64,000 nt of DNA, taken from contig NC_049997.1 of the NCBI RefSeq assembly GCF_000003815.2, positions 11,894,459-11,958,458 of the forward strand, written 5' to 3'. Source of the stretch: Branchiostoma floridae. Taxonomy: Eukaryota > Chordata > Leptocardii > Amphioxiformes > Branchiostomatidae. Shown here in pieces: positions 1 to 12,934 of this stretch. The notes beneath the pieces were generated by a model that saw only the letters and a list, made by a program, of their open reading frames with translations, ran no database searches and was not told the origin of the DNA. Within the stretch, counting starts at the first letter, position 1, and the number at the start of each line of letters is the position of its first letter. Made by a program: the position numbers and the translations under genes.

Positions 1-214
1 CCACTTGAATAGGAATTTTCTTAAAGGGCCTCATGTTAAATCTATCACTTAAACATTAAACAATCCAATTCCACACCTTTAAAATACACTGCTACTATAT
101 ATACAGTTACATTAAGACACAATTCCGAATTGATGCTTGAAATAAACAACATCTATGACCACTCTTAGGACATGTATCTTATATCGTAACACATAAAAGG
201 CTATAGGCACTTAC

Positions 215-281
215 TGTGGGAAGCCCCATGGTGGACGTAGTTTGTGCACCAGCCACAAGACGTACTGGGACCTGACGACTA
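215..281 (-). CDS. Possible internal coding exon, 67 nt
   Basis: Minus strand: acceptor GGGCCACAG and donor GTAAGTG bracket 67 nt that are open in two frames, one reading RQVPVRLVAGAQTTSTMGLP and the other SQYVLWLVHKLRPPWGFP. GC content is higher than the flanks. It could belong to a minus-strand gene whose other exons lie outside the window. No family assignment is possible. Confidence 0.3.
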
Positions 282-2971
282 CTGTGGCCCAGGTAAGCCT
301 GCCTGATAGTATGTAAATGTGCAGTGGGCTGTTCCATCTACTAAAGGGGGTGTTGTATCAAATATGCGATGTGTAATCCTGCATATTGGATATAAAGCCA
401 ACTGTGATGGTCTCTGATCTAGTACTGATAAATACTAAGCAACAAATCACAGCTACTCTAACAATTGAAAATGCAAAATATTGATTCAAAACATGATACT
501 GATAGCTTCCTACATTGTGTATGTGAAAACAGAATTAGTCAATCATTTATAAATAATGGATATAATTTAACACAGCACAGTATCAGGGATAAAAGTACAT
601 TGTATAAGTAAGTATAAGCGGTAAGTAAGTATCAGGTATATAACAGAAAGCATTTGTTGTAAAATTTGCCACTCCATCAAACAGTAACTTTTTTGGGAAA
701 AAAAATTTAAATTTATGATATTTTTCAACCTACTCCCTCAGCTGCCTAACCCATAACCAATACAAATTTGGTGCCGTTAACGGTTACCTTAGCGGCTGGA
801 GGTTTAGATGTAAGAAGGATGCGTAAGACAGCGCGTGGCACTGTCGGCATAACCAATGGGCTCCCTGGGAAATCTACACCGACGCGTACCCGTTATCACT
901 CTTTGCAGGAAAACTCAATCAACACAATCTCGTTTCACACAGAGTTAGGCTGCATAACTAAACCTGATAGGATAAATGAATACATGAAGCTTACAACATG
1001 TGTGCCAATGCTGAGCTATGCAAACACTAAGTCTCACCTGCATGTAAGGCTTACGCTAATGAAATGTAGCCACACGCTGTAGTGTGCTTGGAATACACAC
1101 AACACGGTCATGGATTCAGGAACACCGACGGATTTTAGAGTATCTTATTACCCCCGAAACCCCAGAGCAGGTTTTGATAAACCAGTCACAGAAAGGGAAC
1201 AACTATGATGTTCAGATCGAAAACATATTGCAAAACGTCTTGACCTAAGACTTAAGCCAAACCAAATCATTTTCTTAGTCCTTGGTTCTTATTTCCTGCA
1301 GTTACAATGAAATTTAGCTACGGATTGAACCAGCAACACACTCTGTTGCAAGGTTAATTTTCAAGCTTTAATAGCATCCTTTCTTTAACCATCTTCATAC
1401 TGCCAAATGCTGTAACCAATCCAAATTTGTTGCCAAATGGCTACCCTAGCATGAAGAAGGTCAAAATCACAGAACCTACAAAATGGAATGGATGAGGTCT
1501 CAAGTTAAGGCTTTCCATACATATCTTACAAACACAGCTGTGCCTTCATTCTAATTCCAGTGAGTGTGTGTGCTGTACATGTGCTGTTGTGTGGGTTAAA
1601 AGGTGTTCATCGGAGGAATAATGCAGTGATGTAATTTGTGTTTTGGGGTCAATAGTCTGAGCTGTATGACTGAGATTTGGTTAGACCATTTGTGATGACA
1701 ACAGTGCTTTGGATCTCTACTACTAGTTGTGTCAAAAGACTGATTTTTAATGCCTGCCATTCTGAAAGTCTGATCACAATTAATACAGCCAAATGTAGAG
1801 GACACAACAAAAAATGAATATGATTTCATTATTGAATAAATTTAGATACATGTTTGAATAACATCTGCCGGGCACCCAGGCAAACTGATGCAAAAAAGCA
1901 CGCGCAAAAAATAAAAGTAGGGCCAAAAAACTCCTAAATCTATAGCTGGTCAGGAAGTTGAACAAATATTGAACACACAGCAATTGGTAATCAAACAATG
2001 GCTCCTTTATTTATCGTTTTTCAAATTTTCTTAATTTTTTTCTCATTTTCTTCTTTGACTTTGGAAGACTTTGCACATTTTAAATGTGATATCAAAATAT
2101 CTGAATTCTGATATCTATGCCTTGTAACCTTACAAACAATTTGCAAATTTGATGGCATAAGGCTACCTCAGCATGATGTTGGTTAAATGTGAGGGTTATT
2201 ACGTGCCAATCTTTCCTAACCTTTCCCTGACCTTACTCCCACGTAAAGTCTTCACCTTTTTCAAATTCAATCACAGAGTAATGCAGCACTGATCTTTAGA
2301 AACAAAACTCATTTAAACAGATGAGTGTCACAGTTTGAAAACCAGGCTTTTGACATAGGGATTCCCTGGCGGACAGGCTGAGGTGATTGAAACGTTGTAC
2401 ATAATGCTAGTCTAAGAGTTCAAAGACCTCATACCTCCCACAATGAAATGGTTCTTGCAATCTAAGTTTTAAGTTTCAGCAGTGAAAAATGTTTTCTTTT
2501 ATTTTCTACATCTGGATTGGCTCCAAATCTAGTCTTTTTTTAAAGTTTTTACTTGAACCTTCTCCCAGTTGCCTATCCTGTAACCAATTAAGAACTGTGA
2601 GAGCCAAGTCTGCTACTCGAGTGTGCTAAAGGACCTACACCCTTGCACCAACAATTAAAAAATCTTGAAGTAGGACTTATTGCCAATTTTGTTGGTCCTC
2701 TCTCTAGTTGACACTACATGATGTATATATTGACATCTTCCTTTAAAAGTTTAAGCAGTCGCAGTATTCTTATCCCTTCAACAATTCTTACCTCTCCTCT
2801 GCTACGCATTTCATCAACCAGAATGGCAGGAAAAATATTATAGGTAGAATTAGATATGGCAAAAATTGTATCAAAGAATGTTGTTTCCATACTATTATTC
2901 AAAATGAAAAATATGTACTAACTTGAAACTATCAACATTTCAGCTGCCTATTTTATAAAAAAATATAAGTT

Positions 2972-3136
2972 TAACGCCAGTTCACCTTTATCCGCGAGGT
3001 AACCTATATGCTATAAGCCTATAACCTAATATCATTGCAATTTGAAGCTACCGTCCATCAATCTGATATCCCTAATACACTGCTTTCAAATATAACGGAT
3101 ATAGGTTACGCCCCAGATAAAGGTGAACTAGCGTTA
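2972..3136. mobile_element. Fold-back MITE, TAACGCTAGTTCACC family, copy 1
   Basis: Ends TAACGCCAGTTCACCTTTA and GGTGAACTAGCGTTA, with TTTATCCGCG next to the left end. No coding. Family members recur at 8189, 9633 and 47561, and a degraded one near 3510-3673. Confidence 0.75.
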
Positions 3137-4819
3137 CTATTAATTTTTCAGGAATGATTAAAAAAAACTACCTGTAAAACTACTAACAGTTACAGTGTTC
3201 TAAATTATGCCTTCCTATAATTGAAAAAGCAACACTCTCTCTATCGAGTCATCAGTCTCAATTTGCCATGAAATTTCCGTGCACATTTTGATCAACCAAC
3301 CAGAAACCCTCTAAAAGGTTAGCCAGTCCACCTCATTAACCACAAAAACGTTCTACAGGGCACTTTCACATCTGATTCATTAGGTGCACAGACGTCATCA
3401 ATAAAACCAATACACGTCGCCAGAATGTCTAATGCTACTCTAACGTTTTCCGTTGGGGTAACTGAAATCTATTGTTTTTACAAACTAAGCATTTATCATT
3501 GAGGATTTAGTCATTGGACGGTGGTTCCAAATTGCAATATTTTGAAAACGTTGCATTTATTTTCAAGATATTGCAACCATGCAACATCCATAGACTTGAT
3601 ATCCCTAATGACCAACTGTGTAAAAACAACGGATTTAGATTACCCCCAGATAAAGATGATAAAGCGTTACAGTTGTAACTGCAAGAAAACTACTCCTACA
3701 ATGTCATGACTGATGCAACTGAAGTACTTGATCCGTCAAAGGTAAACAGTGTCCAGTTGTTGTTGACAGTTGACTTTGTCACTGATTATTACTTGAGACA
3801 CGTGATTCACCAGCTAAGCTAATAACTAGGAGTCCTGTATGTGCACATTAGGCCACACCAAATCTATTTGCTGCTTCTTGGATTTTTTTCCAGGAAAAAT
3901 TGGACCGACAGGACAAAAAAAATAAAAATAATTTTTTTCAAAAGGTCTGGGATGAAGATATACGGCTTAAACAAATTTTAAGAAACAGCCTGAGAAGTTT
4001 AACAGCATGTTTTATACAATGAATACTGAAATATACTATGTGGCTCTGAAAGGTAACATTTACAGTTTTGTTATAGCAAAACCTGTATTATTGTTTCTTG
4101 TGGCTTATTCTTTTTGAGAAAATGAAAAAAATGGACAGGTGAATCTGAGAAGCAACATATAAAATTGGTGTGGCCTTACCTTCTGCTGATGTGCTGTGTG
4201 GCCTACATGAAAAGACAAAAGCCTTGAAGTTTTGTACTGAATTTGCTATAAAATCTACCATGAACCTGTCCAAACTATAAAGTTAAAGGACTGTAAAATA
4301 GGCATTCTATTTCATTACTTTGATACAATTCCCTGGCAAGTTTGTTCCAAAGATTTACATCTACTGTAGTAGCACATTGCACACTATGGTCAATAATAAT
4401 GATGGTCAATAAAGCCTACATATTAAGTGCTGTGGAAATAGGCTCTCTATTTGATTTTGTTAAATGCAAATTTTGACAAAATACATGACAATTTGTTACC
4501 CAACAAAAAGTAGACTCATATAAATTACTTGAGCCCTAAAACTAAAGAATACAAAGAAGCAGTCCACTTCATTTTTTTCATGCATCAATTTCCCCTGTAA
4601 AGGTTTATTCAAATGATTTACAATGTACATAAGAGGCACGAGAGCAGATGAACTGTAAAACTAAAAAGCTTTCAGAGCAGGTACATGTATTCCATTTCAT
4701 TCTTTTAAGGCGAGTTTATGCGACATACTCTGAAATATCATGCCCAACACAAAATCATTAAAAAAATGTCTCTGTACCCTAAGACTGAAGTACTGTAAAA
4801 AAAATAGGCACTCTATTCC

Positions 4820-5168
4820 CAGGGCTCGAAATACCACCTGCATATGCAGGTTATTGCAGGTAAAATTGGAGCTGTACAGGTGTTTCTGGTGTCTACCTGC
4901 ACCTAGCCTGCACTGGTCCATGTACTAGGTTTTATACATAAATGTCTTATGATGCAGGTGTAAATGGATTGTTATCAGCTGCATTGACTGTTACCACCTA
5001 TAAAGAATAAAAGAAAAAATAGCAATGTTTCCTGAACAATTTTAGTATGATCCATACTTTCTAAATTCAGACTGGTGCAAGTAAAATTTGTCTGGTGCAG
5101 GTAATTTTCAATGTTACCTGCACCAGTGCAGGTACCGGGGTATGCAGAAAAAAGCATTTCGAGCCCTG
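4820..5168. mobile_element. Non-autonomous TIR element, CAGGGCTCGAAAT ends, 5-bp TSD
   Basis: Terminal inverted repeats CAGGGCTCGAAAT and ATTTCGAGCCCTG are flanked by a 5-bp direct repeat ATTCC on both sides. The interior is built from palindromic ACCTGCA/TGCAGGT motifs and has no coding frame. The ends resemble hAT-type elements; a 5-bp duplication is shorter than the usual 8 bp. Confidence 0.85.
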
Positions 5169-6104
5169 ATTCCATTTCTCAGCGCAAGTGACCACAAAGT
5201 ATAGTATTTACAGTACCTATCTCAAAAGCAGATGGCCGTTAAGTCACATTCGCAAAGATTGCAACCATGAATGATCATGGGATAGTAGGTTTAGCCGATA
5301 TGAAAGGAAAATTTATTGTACCATGCTTATCTAGCTATAGCATTATGGGGAGGCCTGCATTTCACTTTTTTTTTCACACACACACATGCCACTTTTTGTA
5401 AGGTGTTGTTATAAGTTATTTTGATTTTCTGTAATCCAAGGGAAAGCATGATCTTATTAACGTAATTTTTGTAGCAAATGTTGCATAACTTCCTTCCTTT
5501 AATTTAGCGTAAAGTATTGTCAGGACCCCCATGCAGACCACCCTTGTCTTGTATTGAACAAGCTTGATGTCTTGGTGAATGGGACGCATTATTTTCCTTT
5601 TTCCTCCTCTGAATCTAAAAATGTCCTCCATAAAATTAAAATTGCAATCCTTCTTGGTCTGTTACTAGGTAATTCAAGAAGCAAATCATACATAATTACT
5701 TGTACAAGTATCTATAGGCAAGGGGCTTTCATTTGATGAAAGTTTCTTGCTGTAGGCATCCAGAAAATCAACTCCATTCCAATTCCTGTTGAGCATAATC
5801 ATATATGGAATCTTGGTGCCTGGCACCACCCAAGGCAAAAAAAAGCTATTAATGACAGTATTGATATCATACAAACTGATATCATTATTATATTTCACTG
5901 TAAATTACATTCTATAATCATATGATTGTCTCATATGCTGCATGCCATTCATGGTTTTACTTGACCTAAATTGGCACTAATAGAAGTGTAATGTAACTGG
6001 TTTAAATTCATATTCATCCCAATTTCACTTCCATCCTTGATTCTGAAAAAAATATAAGTTGATAAAGCTATAGATCTTATGGCATGACATTCATGCTAAA
6101 AACA

Positions 6105-6260
6105 TTGTCCCTAGTACTGTTTGACTTTCACACCAATAGACATGTCCGTGGTACTGAACAACACTAACACTGAAAATTGCAACCCTTTCCTTGGTACTGA
6201 ATAACATTGACACATATAATCCTTTCCTTGGTGCTGAATAACATTCACACTGACAACCCT
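6105..6260. repeat. CCTTTCCTTGGTGCTGAATA repeat
   Basis: Three to four units of about 45 bp carry the complement of the RE1-like core, with the clearest at 6221-6238. Two more single copies lie near 6590 and 6632. Confidence 0.7.
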
Positions 6261-6392
6261 GTCAAAGGTCACATACAAGGGGGCCAAAAATCGACCATGA
6301 CTTTCATCTTTCAAATGCCTTTCCACATACCAAATATCATCAAAATCCATCCAGAGGTTCTTGAGTTTTGCTGACTACAAAATCCCAAAACA

Positions 6393-6433
6393 TACACAGA
6401 TACACACACAAACACACACACACACACACACAA
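6393..6433. repeat. CA microsatellite
   Basis: Imperfect ACAC run. Other dinucleotide runs in the window: GT at 25227-25256 and 31492-31530, AC at 48459-48482; a GGAT run lies at 10888-10945. Confidence 0.8.
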
Positions 6434-6869
6434 ACAAACAAAAAAACTATACATGTATCTCTATTTTTCATGGAAATAATAATAAGTTCAGCCTGCCTTA
6501 CCAAAATGCATACAGATACCTTCTTAGCCATGCTGACCAGATCTATGATTGTCAAAAATTAAAGTCAAGCACTCAAGCATTAATGTTCCTGTCCCTGGTA
6601 CTGAAATACTTATTATTATGAGATATGCCCTTTCCCTGGTGCTGAATGGCTTTCCACTTGAAACATGATTTCTTCTGTTTTAAAGAGCATTTATTTTATT
6701 CCTAGACCAGAAAAATAGCTACACAGAGCAACACAGGAATTCAAAACATATCAATTATTATTACTTCTCTACCCTACATTCACATTTCACAAATACCATT
6801 GATAGTAAATCAGTACATCCTACACTTAAGGCTCAACGATAATTGCCTTACAATTGCCATTCACCCCTA

Positions 6870-7017
6870 NNNNNNNNNNNNNNNNNNNNNNNNNNNNNNN
6901 NNNNNNNNNNNNNNNNNNNNNNNNNNNNNNNNNNNNNNNNNNNNNNNNNNNNNNNNNNNNNNNNNNNNNNNNNNNNNNNNNNNNNNNNNNNNNNNNNNNN
7001 NNNNNNNNNNNNNNNNN
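6870..7017. other. Assembly gap (148 N)
   Basis: A run of N. Nothing can be said about the missing bases; the flanks are AT-rich non-coding sequence. Confidence 1.
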
Positions 7018-7506
7018 AAACAAAGTAATCCTAGTCTATTGTATTCCTTTAATTGGGACTCTGAATGGAACTGCTATTAGCCATATATAAAATCGCTATT
7101 GTATCCTTATTCTTTAACACGCTGAAGTAGCTTTTGGCCACCAATTCTCTATCAGTTACAGGATAGGCATCAGGGAGATGTTAGAGTTGATAGCAAAATT
7201 TCTGTTGCATTCAAAAGGTATTTTTCATAAAGTTTTACTTGACAATAAGCCTTTATTCCATCTACTTTAGTATGGGTCTTTTCTTAAGCAGACCACTTTG
7301 TCAAAAAGTCAAGGGATGACAGTAACAAAATTTGTGATATTTTGCATATATATGATCAGCGTTTCCGCCAGACCTCATATGATACATTTGTATGATATGA
7401 TTTTCATTCATGGCCTAGACTGATTAGGTATAGAGATTACAAAATTTTCTCTAACTGCTGGCTAACTGAATGTGGATTATTTGGACGTCATGTTCAATTG
7501 CATAAA

Positions 7507-7833
7507 CAGGGCTCGAAATACTGGGTGCACGTGCACCCAGGTGCACCCAAAATTTGAGTTGTGCACCCAATTACTTTCTGTGGGTGCACAGGGTGCACCC
7601 AAATATTTTTTTGCATTTACGTATGTAAAGATATCAAAGTATACTAGTATACATCATATTCTTGAGATCTAAGTGTTAAAAAGGTAATAAAAATGTCTGT
7701 CATAGTACTTGTTTAAGAATTTGATAGCTTGTAACTAAATTTAAGTGGTGCACCCTAAAATATTTTACTGCACCTAATGCTTTAAGCTGGGTGCACCAGT
7801 GCACCTAATCCCCAAAAAGAATTTCGAGCCCTG
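7507..7833. mobile_element. Second CAGGGCTCGAAAT element with different interior, 5-bp TSD
   Basis: It has the same 13-bp ends as the element at 4820-5168 and a 5-bp target duplication ATAAA. The subterminal motifs are different: GTGCACCCA palindromes replace the ACCTGCA ones at the same relative positions. No coding frame. Confidence 0.85.
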
Positions 7834-8188
7834 ATAAAGTATTGCAATACTTTCCATAGAGTATTGTATTATAAATCACAGGCTATCAGTCAAATAGTAC
7901 AAGAGTCTAAGTGTAATAAATCTCACCATTGATAATGCCATAATAAAATAGATAACCCACTCTGATGCCTTTTCACACAACATACATTTTTTTTTAACTA
8001 TCAATTGCTCCAAGCCTTTCATATCCAAAGACTGTTAGTTTTGGAAAAATAATAAAAAATAAAAAATAAACACCATCTTGCAATTGTCTGAAAAGAAAAC
8101 TTTTAAAAAACTGTCCTAATAGCTTATCCCAAAATGAAACCAACACACAACATGAATACATAGACATCTACCTTTCACAAACTTCCTG

Positions 8189-8412
8189 TAAAGCTAGTTC
8201 ACCTTTATCCGCTGGGTTACCTATATCCGTCGTTTTTAAAACGGGGTACATAACAGTTATATACATCAAGTCGGAAGTTCCAAACTGATTAAAAGCCGAA
8301 CCAAAATTTGAAACCACCGGCCATCGACTTGATAACGGTAATCTCAAATATATCCTGATTTAAAAAAAAAACTTATATAGGTTACCTCACGAATAAAGGT
8401 GAACTAGCGTTA
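8189..8412. mobile_element. Fold-back MITE, TAACGCTAGTTCACC family, copy 2
   Basis: Left end AGCTAGTTCACCTTTATCCG and right end AAAGGTGAACTAGCGTTA, with an interior CGGCCATCGACTTGAT motif shared with the other copies. No coding frame. Confidence 0.75.
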
Positions 8413-8672
8413 TATACTAGTACACAGACGTTACACAGTCACGTACATTCAGTTGATAATATGATCTCTTTGGTGGTGGTAATAAAAAAAGTTATCCCAC
8501 TTGACAGGCCGCTGTGATAAATGTCACATCTGCGCACGGATATTTCTTCATCCCAAGCACATTTGTATGATGAAAGAGTCAGTATAATTACTCTTTGTAG
8601 GTGAGTTATTGTCCTGCAGAAATGGCCTTTAGTTAGGCTAGCCATTACTTACATCATTGCATACACACTGCA

Positions 8673-8884
8673 TACTGTAAATGCATTAAAGTTCGCGGGG
8701 ATTTAATTTCGCGGTAGCTTGAAAATGACTTTTCGCTGTGATTTTTATTTCGCGGTAACAACATAGACTGCAGTCTAATACCATAATAGAAAAATGTTCG
8801 TGGTGGGTTTAAGTTCGCGGTGAAGTGGTTGCCGCAAAAACCGCGAACTTTAATCCACCACGAACATTTCTGCATTTATAGTAT
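8673..8884. mobile_element. Fold-back MITE, TACTGTAAATGC / GTTCGCGG family, copy 1
   Basis: Left end TACTGTAAATGCATTAAAG and right end GAACATTTCTGCATTTATAGTA, with repeated TTCGCGGT on one arm and CCGCGAA on the other. No coding frame. Other copies sit at 18537 and about 43718. Confidence 0.75.
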
Positions 8885-9632
8885 ACCGTACCATGGAGGA
8901 GCCCTGTAGGGTTTCTCTCGTACATACTGGTACATGTACCTTGAAGGTTCCCTACAGGGGTGGTCTCATAATGTCAATTTCAGACATCATAAGAAATCTC
9001 ACATGCAAAATACATGATGTAAAGCAAAGTCTTGTCCAAAAGAGGAACCTCTGACATACACAGTGATTTGTTGAATTTGTATGCTGTTTGATATGTCAAC
9101 CTATGCTAGTAAGTTGCCAGATGATCTAAGGTAAGGTAAGGTGTGTGGCCATGGAGATTCCCGATAGGGTTCATCTCAGAAGTTCAAATGCTGTTTTTAA
9201 AGGATATATTACAAAAAAAGATTCATTTTTAATCCAAGAAATTTTCTTTTCTCTATAGAATTTAGAAACTCATGCATTAAAATTCCAAAGCAATGATTGG
9301 CTCATATTTTCCTTCCTACTTGTAAGGTCTAAAAAGGACTAAAATTCTTGAATCAAATCACAGAAAGATGGCAACAAGCCAGCTAGGTGCAATATGTGTA
9401 AATTGTACTTCAAACAACTCAATCTCGTAACAGCATCCCTAAAATGCTTCATTTCCTCTTCAAAGGTGCAAATATACATTTACTTCATATATATCTCATT
9501 GCAGGAGACAGGAAATAGATTTAGAAGCAACCACCAACAAAATACTCTTCACATATTGTCTGGAGGGAGAGAGTAAACCTGGTCCGGGCAACCCACCCGT
9601 GATGATGATGATGAATGATTATATCAAAAATG

Positions 9633-9821
9633 TAATGCTAGTTCACTTTTATTCGCGGGGTAACCTATATCCGTTGTACTTAAAAACTTGAATAGACGGT
9701 GGTTTCAAATTCAATCTAATGCAGTTTGAGACCACCGTCCGTCGACTTGATATCCCGAAATACCCTGGTGTTAAATTCAACGGATAAAGGTTACCCTGCA
9801 AATAAAGGTGAACTAGCGTTA
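9633..9821. mobile_element. Fold-back MITE, TAACGCTAGTTCACC family, copy 3
   Basis: Left end TAATGCTAGTTCAC and right end GGTGAACTAGCGTTA. The interior has facing GACGGTGGTTTCAAATT and TTTGAGACCACCGTC arms, the full fold-back layout. No coding frame. Confidence 0.78.
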
Positions 9822-9976
9822 CTGGGAAAAATCCAAGTCATAGAAAATTGTTTTCTTTTCAAGAGTAACATTAAATATTCAGTCATACAAAAGAATCACA
9901 TTGGAAAACTGTTCTTATATGCAATGACTGTATGACTGAGCTTTGTGAGGGTTACTACAGAGTCATATAATATATG

Positions 9977-10386
9977 ATTAGCCTGGATACCATACCCCAA
10001 CCTCAGATATCTTTCGTGTTGGGGTCTGGCAGGATGGCTGTAGAAAGGTTCTTGAAGGCCCTTGATCAGAGGGAGGAGAACCTAGGATTGATGACCACTC
10101 ACACCACAGGTAGCCAGCTACAACACACCACAGTTGGTCAGCAGGCTATCACAGCAGCAAATCAGGTACTTAGTGGTCACTGTTATGGATTCAAAAAATA
10201 CAGTTGGGGGCCTTTAACCAATCATGACAGGGGTGTAATTACTTCCTGCTGATCCTGTGCTGTTCTATTGGTGGAGTTTTTTGCCCACTAGAAGAGGCAA
10301 AATTGAGAGGAGTTCCTATGTCATCCTGCCAGACCCCTGCACGATAGATACTTGAGATCGGGCTGGGGTTTGGTAACCAGGCTAAT
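9977..10386. mobile_element. 410-bp fold-back MITE, ATTAGCCTGG ends, 5-bp TSD
   Basis: Inverted ends ATTAGCCTGGATACCA and TGGTAACCAGGCTAAT continue inward through ACCCCA and GGGTCTGGCAGGATG on both arms. The 5-bp duplication ATATG flanks the element. No transposase coding. A fragment of the same family occurs near 13335 (GGATGGCAACCAGGCTAG). Confidence 0.8.
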
Positions 10387-12007
10387 ATATGTCATTGCAG
10401 AGAAAAAGGAAATAGACTCAAGGCACTCCTAAAAGAATATCCTCTTCAAATGTTGACATTGCACTAGGGGAGATCCTAGCTACACAGACTTGTTGAGAGT
10501 GCTGCATATATTCACTTTAATTGTCCTTCTAGGGTATTGAACTTAAGGAAACAGACAAATACAAGTATTATTATATAACTGCAACAATATGAGAACTCTC
10601 TGCTGTAAATATTAGCTTTGGAAAGTATGCATATATCGTATGCATATAGGAAAAGCATGGGGAACATTGTAATTGCACGATGAACACTTTGCAAACAGCC
10701 CCTTCAATCTGTTATTCCTCAGAATTTATGGTGATATTGATAACATTATTATTAATAACTCGACGTCAGGCCTGGTTTACATTCAGCTGCAGATCTAGAG
10801 TTGCCAGAAGGCAAAAAACTACAGAAACCAACTAAGTCAGAAATTTACACTCAGGTAAGAAGACAGGTGGGTGGGCAGGCGGCTGAATGGATAAATGGAT
10901 GGATGGATGGATGGATGCGCAGACGGACGGACGGATGGATGAATGAATGAAAAGATAGATTGTTTTTATGCATCAGACAATATAATTTTGAATTGACCTG
11001 ATTTGTTCATAGTCATTTTTTTATAATTGACCTGGAAATGTCTCAAATAAGAACATTAAAATCAAATGTGATTAATATACCATATATATCAAAATGGACA
11101 CTACCTGACTCTCCTTTCATTATATCTGTAACTTCTTTTGCTGACAATTGACCTGGACTTGTCTGCGTATCTCGAAGAAATTATGTCTTGATTCAATTTC
11201 TGACAACGTAAAAGTCTTACATGTGACAGATAAGATAACAAAACACATTTCTGTTGCAAACAATTGAATCTACAAATTCGATCTTGCTTTAAAAAAAATG
11301 CTGAACTTTCTAAACAAGGCCAAAATTTGTGGATCAAAATTTAGCACTGCATTCTGTGAATAAACCGGTTGCCAGTTAAAAATCACGCATCTGTTACTGT
11401 GGTGAAAGAACATGATTGTTCAACAACTGTGCACTGTTTAGTGATTGTCATACACACATACGAGTTCTACCTAATAGTAAATGACTCATGAGTTAGCACG
11501 TGTCAGTGCATGAAGTCTTGAAGATAAATTTAATCTTTCTGTCCGATGGCGTAAGAGTCTTACACGTGACAGATAAGAGTCGCCAACACACTCCTGTTTC
11601 AAAGATAAGACATCGACACACGCTGCAATTTTGTTAATTTGGCTATCTATATGCAACATGGTATTCATGAATAATGCATTAACAAGATTTATCGTATTCC
11701 TTGTCTCATTCACAATGTATTACTATTAGCAGTCTGCCACATTTGGTTAGTGAGTCTCACGATCTAGTTTAGCAGGAACGAAATGTGCAACAAATGAGGG
11801 CATTCTGAGGCAAGGACATGGCAAGAGGCACAGAGGCACAGTGACTTTTATCATATTATATATCTTATATCATTTTGTCATATAATTTTAAGTGAGGCTA
11901 GGAGAGAATCAACTGTTGAAGAGAATCTATGACAAATTTTTGGAGTCACAAGACAGAATTCTGATTTTTTTTCTGGTACAATGTATATCCATGACTGTCC
12001 CACTTAC

Positions 12008-12112
12008 TTTGCCATCATAAACATTAATATCTCTGTCAGTCAGAAGAACGTGATTGGGGCTAGTCAGAAATGCCATCAATTCAAAGTTCGATGAACCTGT
12101 ATACTGCAGCAC
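12008..12112 (-). CDS. Possible internal coding exon, 35 codons
   Basis: Minus strand: acceptor TTGTCAG, then 105 nt open in one frame only, phase 0 to 0 (VLQYTGSSNFELMAFLTSPN then HVLLTDRDINVYDGK), then a strong donor GTAAGT. Splice signals, exact codon length and composition favour a real exon. I do not recognise the protein. It cannot follow directly from the candidate at 14646-14817 because the phases differ. Confidence 0.45.
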
Positions 12113-12811
12113 CTGACAAGCAGCTAATTTGTAGCTTTCTCATTTGCATTTTCAATTTAGCCCATGCCATGGAATAGGTCAGGGACACAGTCACTGTATT
12201 CAATAAAGCTGAGACTCTTAGGACAAACTCTAAATAAAAGATCGCACATCTTTCAACTTTGTTAGGTCAGATTTCAGATGGGTAACAAGTCTTTATATAC
12301 TATGACTAGCTGCAAAATCTTTTTAAAAAAACATGGTCCTGTTCCTGTATGAAGGGCTTGATACACTTTTTTGTTCTCTTTTCTGGAAAATGTTGTTAAG
12401 GATAACAGGTCTGTGATACTTCAACTTGTCAAAAGTCAAAGTGCACATTGCTGGCAAGTATTTTCAGCCCTGCTGTATGTTGCCCTGCTGTACAGCAGAG
12501 AGCATTTTCAAATGAAAACAAATCTAAACATTTAAGAGATAAAGGCTTAAAACTTAAGAGTAAATAAAGATGATTTTGAAAAAAAAACATTAATTTTCAA
12601 GCTATAGCTCTAAAGCTGTTGTTAAATGATATACTTAGTTGTTTTCTATTAGATTTAGACTTGTCTACTACAAAGACTTTAAAACAAGGCCAAAGTGAAA
12701 AACAAAAACCAAACAGTTTGAAAGTAAAGTTCCTTTAAAGCAAAACCACAATTTTCACACCTACCAAAGTTTCCACTAGCCTTGCAGGAGTCCAGTCTTG
12801 TTTAACTCTAG

Positions 12812-12934
12812 TCTACTTCAAATGGCCGATATCCAACAACGAGTCAACTGTCAGAAATGAAACGGATGATCTGTACAATGGGAAGTATGGAATGTCCGAA
12901 CACTTCGTTGGAAACCACGTCAGCAGTATGGCGG
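12812..12934 (+). CDS. Possible internal coding exon, phase 1-1
   Basis: Plus strand: acceptor TTTAACTCTAG, a 123-nt open stretch (YFKWPISNNESTVRNETDDL then YNGKYGMSEHFVGNHVSS) and donor GTAAGC. The symmetric 1-1 phase and NxT/NxS sites would suit an extracellular-domain exon. Its 3' end shares a repeated GGAAACCACGTCA motif with the following 300 bp, so it could be part of a repeat. Family not recognised. Confidence 0.28.

Larger units (their letters stand above)
1..12007. other. Repeat-rich non-coding stretch
   Basis: Apart from the candidate exon at 215-281, I see no convincing coding potential in 12 kb. Open frames are short and mostly cross repeats. It holds several inverted-repeat elements listed separately, a short dispersed repeat of about 85 bp in several copies, an assembly gap and microsatellites. 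It may be intron of a minus-strand gene or intergenic. Confidence 0.6.

Noticed and set aside
6799-7090. Frames running through 6870-7017
   Set aside because: They consist mainly of unknown bases in an assembly gap.
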